DNA from: Pseudomonas borbori
Lineage (GTDB): Bacteria; Pseudomonadota; Gammaproteobacteria; Pseudomonadales; Pseudomonadaceae
Assembly: GCF_900115555.1 (NCBI RefSeq)
Contig: NZ_FOWX01000023.1
Coordinates: forward strand, 1 to 64,000
Direction of reading: 5' to 3'
Length of the DNA: 64,000 nucleotides
The notes under the pieces are model-generated. The model worked only from the letters and a program-made list of their open reading frames with translations, searched no databases and was not told the DNA's origin. Below are positions 60,661 to 64,000 of the stretch, in pieces (the first letter of the stretch is position 1; every line of letters begins with the position of its first letter). The translations under genes were made by a program, and so were the position numbers.

Positions 60661-61713
60661 TCAACCAGCATGCCGCAAGGCGGTCATCAACTGTCGAACG
60701 ACGTGTGCTTCGACGGCTCCTTCATCGGAGCCTTGCTGAAAAACAGCGCAACATGCTGATGCCTCACCGTCGGAGCAGCGGTAAACCGCGACGACACTGC
60801 CAGGCCCGCTGCCGGTGTGTCCGCACAGGGTCAAGCCGCCCTCAATCGAGCTCCGCATCACGCCAAGGCCATATCCCGGTGTAAGCCACGGGCGTCCGAG
60901 AATCGGGCCGCCTAATGTTCGTACAGTTTGCATTTCCTGTAGCAATGTCTTTGGGAGAAGGTGTCCGGCGAGCAATCGATCCAGGAAAAGAGCCGCTTGC
61001 GCAATGGGGCCGACCAGCAAACCATGGTAGACCCAGGCTGGATCATAGTTCGACGCACTTCCAAGGCATGTCTCTTGTAAATCTGCCCGCGTTGTTGCGA
61101 AGCAAACGCTTGATATGCCCAATGGTGTCAGCGCACGTCGATTTACTGCGTCTTCAAGCGCCAGGTCTGTCACACGCTCAATAAGTCTGGCTACGAACAT
61201 GTAGCCAACATTCGAGTAGCGCCAACTGGTTCCTGGTTGGTATCGAAGCTTGATGCCATCAAGGCGCTGCATCATTTCATCTGCCGACCAAGCTGCCCCA
61301 TTGTTGGCAACAGCGGTGTGATATTCCGCAAGCTCGCCATAATCCGCCAGTCCCGCCTCATGCCGCAGTAGCTGGCGCAAAGTGAAAGGTTCATCAAGAA
61401 TCGGCTCGTCCAGGCCGACCAGTCCGTCACGCACCAGTGATAGAGCGGTCGCGGCCAGGACTGTTTTGGTGAAGCTCCACCAGGGGGCCGTTAGCTCTAG
61501 TCGGTCAGGCGTCAATGGCTGACCGTTCGATACAAGTGAAATCAGCATTGATTGCCCTGAGGGTTGGGTATTGGACGGGAAAGGCTCGAGGAGCCGACAC
61601 GATACCCCATTGATCATCCATGAGCCCCCGAACTGGCCGCGCGGGTGATGCAATACAAGGATCGGGTCAAGCCGCACCTGCCGGGCGCCTGCCCGGTCAA
61701 GGGTCTCAGCCAT
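60661..61713 (-). CDS. Serine hydrolase, beta-lactamase/PBP class C-like
   Basis: 350 residues. The three motifs of the class C/esterase fold are present: WSFTKT (Ser-x-x-Lys, about residue 78-83), YSN near 165 and HTGSGPG near 303 in place of KTG. Family members are esterases or D-amino-peptidases more often than true beta-lactamases. No signal peptide is evident, so it may be cytoplasmic. The ATG immediately follows an in-frame TGA that ends a short upstream ORF, so the gene may have lost its original 5' part. Confidence 0.82.
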   Translation of the reverse strand: MAETLDRAGARQVRLDPILVLHHPRGQFGGSWMINGVSCRLLEPFPSNTQPSGQSMLISLVSNGQPLTPDRLELTAPWWSFTKTVLAATALSLVRDGLVGLDEPILDEPFTLRQLLRHEAGLADYGELAEYHTAVANNGAAWSADEMMQRLDGIKLRYQPGTSWRYSNVGYMFVARLIERVTDLALEDAVNRRALTPLGISSVCFATTRADLQETCLGSASNYDPAWVYHGLLVGPIAQAALFLDRLLAGHLLPKTLLQEMQTVRTLGGPILGRPWLTPGYGLGVMRSSIEGGLTLCGHTGSGPGSVVAVYRCSDGEASACCAVFQQGSDEGAVEAHVVRQLMTALRHAG

Positions 61714-61914
61714 TCAGGGCGCGCCGCTCCACTCTTGCGAGCAGCAGCCGTGGTTATGAAGCGTCCGGGTCAGGGCTCGCGCGGCTGGTTCAATGAGCCC
61801 TGGGCGGCGCCGATAGGGCGGTGCGCCTTGCCTCAGCGCCTCAGTCGTCCACACTTGAGTAATCGCATGGGTCACGGGTAGTGCGTCGTCCGGCCGTACA
61901 TGGCGAGTCATCAA
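61714..61914 (-). CDS. Small ORF before the serine hydrolase (uncertain)
   Basis: 66 codons in the same frame as the serine hydrolase and separated from it only by one TGA (…TGAATG…). It starts MTRHVRPDDALPV, which loosely resembles the start of an acetyltransferase, but continues without recognisable features. It could be a coupled small gene, the N-terminal part of a protein interrupted by a nonsense change, or not coding. Confidence 0.3.
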   Translation of the reverse strand: MMTRHVRPDDALPVTHAITQVWTTEALRQGAPPYRRRPGLIEPAARALTRTLHNHGCCSQEWSGAP

Positions 61915-61983
61915 TCAGGTCCCAGGACGCCCGGCGCAGCTTCACGGCCGGCTCGCCCCCGATGGGCTCGAGAGAACAGACCG

Positions 61984-64000
61984 ATGAACAGCACGCTTCT
62001 CGATCGTTACCTGCACGTTCGCCGCCATAGCGCGGCATTGGTTGCGCCGCTCAGCGAGGAGGACATGGTCGTCCAGTCGATGCCCGATGCCAGTCCGGCC
62101 AAGTGGCACTTGGCGCACACCACCTGGTTCTTCGAGACCTTTCTGCTCGCCGCGCACGCAGCGGACTACCGCGCGTTCGATCCCGCCTTCGCCTACCTGT
62201 TCAATTCCTATTACGAAGCCCTCGGCCCGCGCCAGCCGCGGCCGCAGCGCGGTTTGCTGACGCGACCGCCGCTGGCCAGGGTGTGGGCCTATCGCGCGCA
62301 CGTCGACGAACACATGGGCCGGCTCCTGCAGGAGGCGCCACCGAATGCCGAGTTGACGGCGCGGGTGGAACTGGGCCTGGCCCATGAGCAGCAGCACCAG
62401 GAACTGCTGCTGATGGACCTGCTGCACCTATTCAGCCTGTCGCCGCTGAAGCCGGCCTATGCCCAATACTGGCCGGCGGAGAGCGCGGGGCGGCGTGGGC
62501 GTTTTCTCCCCATGCCGGGCGGCTTGATCGAGGTGGGACATGCCGGCGACGGCTTCGCCTTCGACAACGAAGGGCCGCGCCATAGCTGCTACCTGCAGCC
62601 GTTCGAAATCAGCGACCGCCTGGTAAGCAACGGCGAATGGCTGGCCTTTATCGAAGCCGACGGCTACCGGCGCGCCGAGCTGTGGCTGGCCGATGGCTGG
62701 GCGCTGAGCCAGGCCGAGCAATGGCAGGCGCCTCTGTACTGGCAGCGACTGGATGGCCACTGGCAGGCCATGACCCTGCGCGGTCTGCAGGCGCTCGACC
62801 CGGACGCGCCCGTGACCCATATCAGTTACTACGAGGCGGCGGCCTACGCCACCTGGGCCGACGCGCGCCTGCCGAGCGAGGCGGAATGGGAGCATGCCGC
62901 CGGCAGCGGTCTGCTCGAACAACTCGACGATGTGGCCTGGCAATGGACCCAGAGCGCCTATGGCGCCTATCCGGGGTTTCGTCCGGCGGCCACCGCCATC
63001 GGCGAGTACAACGGCAAGTTCATGGTCAGCCAGATGGTCCTGCGCGGCGGCGCCAGCGTCACGCCGGCCGGGCACTCGCGCCCGAGCTACCGCAACTTCT
63101 TCTACCCGGCGCAGCGCTGGATGTTCTCCGGTTTGCGCCTGGCGCGTGATGCCGGGGCGGTGCATGCCGGGGCGGTCCATACCGAGACTGTCGGGCGGGT
63201 CGACACGCCCGACGGGGAGTTCGCCCGCGACGTGATCGCCGGCCTGTCCGCGCCGCAGAAGCGCCTGGCGCCGAAGTACTTCTACGACGCCAGCGGTTCG
63301 GAGCTGTTCAACGCGATCTGCCGCACGCCGGAGTACTACCCGACTCGCGCCGAGATCGAGCTGCTGAAACGCATCGCGCCGCAACTCGCCGCGCAGATTC
63401 CCGCTAGCGCCGCGTTGATCGAATTCGGCAGCGGCGCCAGCGCAAAGACCCGCCTGTTGCTCGACGCCGCGCCGCAGCTCGCCGCCTACCTGCCCATCGA
63501 TATCAGTGAATCGGCCCTGCGCCGGGCCGTTGCCCAGTTGCGCCGCGATTACCCACAGCTGGAGATTGCCCCACAGGTCGCCGACTTCAGCCAGCTGTCG
63601 CAGCTGTGCCTGGCAACCGGGGCGCAGGCGCGGGCGGGCTTCTTCCCCGGCTCGACCCTGGGCAACTTCACGCCTGCCGAGTCGGTGCAGTTCCTCGGCT
63701 CGGTCCGCACTCTTCTCGGCCCGAACGCGCGCTTTATCGTCGGCGTCGACATGCTCAAGGACATCGCCACCCTGGAAGCCGCCTACGACGACGCCGAGGG
63801 CATCACCGCGCGTTTCAACAAAAATCTGCTGGTGCGCATCAATCGCGAATTGCACGGCGACTTCGATCCGGACGCCTTCGATCACCTGGCGCAATGGAAC
63901 CCGCAAGAGAACTGCATGGAGATGTACCTGGTCAGCCGCCACGAGCAACAGGTGCAGGCCGCCGGCCAGCGCTTCGTCTTCACGCGCGGCGAGCTCCTGC
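61984..64000 (+). CDS. EgtB-EgtD fusion for ergothioneine biosynthesis (runs off the right edge)
   Basis: Open frame from ATG 61984 to the window edge, 672 codons without a stop. Residues 1-390 are EgtB: a DinB-like part with KWHLAHTTWFFE and EQQHQELLLMD, whose His residues should bind iron, then an FGE-like domain ending YRNFFYPAQRWMFSGLRLA. From about residue 415 the same frame is EgtD, the histidine trimethyltransferase: KYFYDASGSELFNAIC, PEYYPTRAE, IEFGSGASAKTRLLL (SAM site) and FFPGSTLGNF. EgtD makes hercynine and EgtB joins it to a thiol donor. They are normally separate genes. A 15-base imperfect repeat (GCCGGGGCGGTGCAT and GCCGGGGCGGTCCAT) sits at the join. About 50 residues are missing beyond the edge. 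Confidence 0.9.
   Translation, partial: MNSTLLDRYLHVRRHSAALVAPLSEEDMVVQSMPDASPAKWHLAHTTWFFETFLLAAHAADYRAFDPAFAYLFNSYYEALGPRQPRPQRGLLTRPPLARVWAYRAHVDEHMGRLLQEAPPNAELTARVELGLAHEQQHQELLLMDLLHLFSLSPLKPAYAQYWPAESAGRRGRFLPMPGGLIEVGHAGDGFAFDNEGPRHSCYLQPFEISDRLVSNGEWLAFIEADGYRRAELWLADGWALSQAEQWQAPLYWQRLDGHWQAMTLRGLQALDPDAPVTHISYYEAAAYATWADARLPSEAEWEHAAGSGLLEQLDDVAWQWTQSAYGAYPGFRPAATAIGEYNGKFMVSQMVLRGGASVTPAGHSRPSYRNFFYPAQRWMFSGLRLARDAGAVHAGAVHTETVGRVDTPDGEFARDVIAGLSAPQKRLAPKYFYDASGSELFNAICRTPEYYPTRAEIELLKRIAPQLAAQIPASAALIEFGSGASAKTRLLLDAAPQLAAYLPIDISESALRRAVAQLRRDYPQLEIAPQVADFSQLSQLCLATGAQARAGFFPGSTLGNFTPAESVQFLGSVRTLLGPNARFIVGVDMLKDIATLEAAYDDAEGITARFNKNLLVRINRELHGDFDPDAFDHLAQWNPQENCMEMYLVSRHEQQVQAAGQRFVFTRGELL

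Overview
The window looks like chromosome from a gamma-proteobacterium of the genus Pseudomonas. It is GC-rich and carries several Pseudomonas-type clusters: ackA-pta, a SlyD-like FKBP with glutathione peroxidase, cysZ, trxB, a folE-folX-folM cluster, a short LOV protein and a TyrR/PhhR-type regulator. Palindromic intergenic repeats recur between genes. From memory, the block from the OmpA lipoprotein to trxB (about 20.8-42.1 kb) follows the gene order of PA0833-PA0849 in P. aeruginosa; this was not computed.

Layout. (1) 1-11.07 kb: a compact same-strand cluster. It holds the 3' end of a giant cadherin-like/Ig-like repeat adhesin, a TPR-sulfotransferase, a complete type I secretion apparatus (TolC-like, ABC transporter with a degenerate C39-like domain, HlyD-like) and a stand-alone APS kinase. 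The combination suggests PAPS is made locally and used to sulfate the secreted adhesin or something bound to it. (2) 11.2-12.1 kb: a decayed LysE fragment beside an intact LysE-family exporter. (3) 12.4-20.0 kb: a minus-strand defence island with type I restriction-modification (hsdR, hsdM, and an hsdS carrying an extra C-terminal domain), an Abi_2 abortive-infection gene and a tyrosine-integrase fragment at its upstream edge. (4) 20.07-42.1 kb: mostly core genes. These include an MBL hydrolase, an OmpA-like lipoprotein, a large CHASE/PAS hybrid kinase next to a REC-PAS-GGDEF-EAL protein, an acyltransferase, pta/ackA, FKBP, Gpx, a TetR regulator with an Old Yellow Enzyme sharing one operator motif, a TonB receptor, a glycosyltransferase, CysZ and TrxB. 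(5) 42.2-48.0 kb: HopJ and DUF1244 proteins, folX-folE-folM divergent from a MerR/LitR-like regulator with TGTACA motifs between them, a PilZ-like protein, a short LOV photoreceptor and a flavodoxin. (6) 48.3-56.7 kb: SDR, a PhhR-like regulator with a duplicated 3' fragment, an I78 inhibitor lipoprotein, a DMT exporter, a DUF1554-like secreted protein, and an NDH-2-like oxidoreductase divergent from a MocR regulator. (7) 57.2-60.3 kb: a visibly AT-richer, probably acquired two-gene operon of a NACHT/STAND-type NTPase and a RelA/SpoT-domain protein. This is the best candidate for an undescribed (anti-phage) system. (8) 60.7-64.0 kb: a serine beta-lactamase-like hydrolase, then an ORF running off the right edge that encodes an EgtB-EgtD fusion for ergothioneine synthesis.

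All calls come from reading the sequence and recalling protein families. No alignments or database searches were run.
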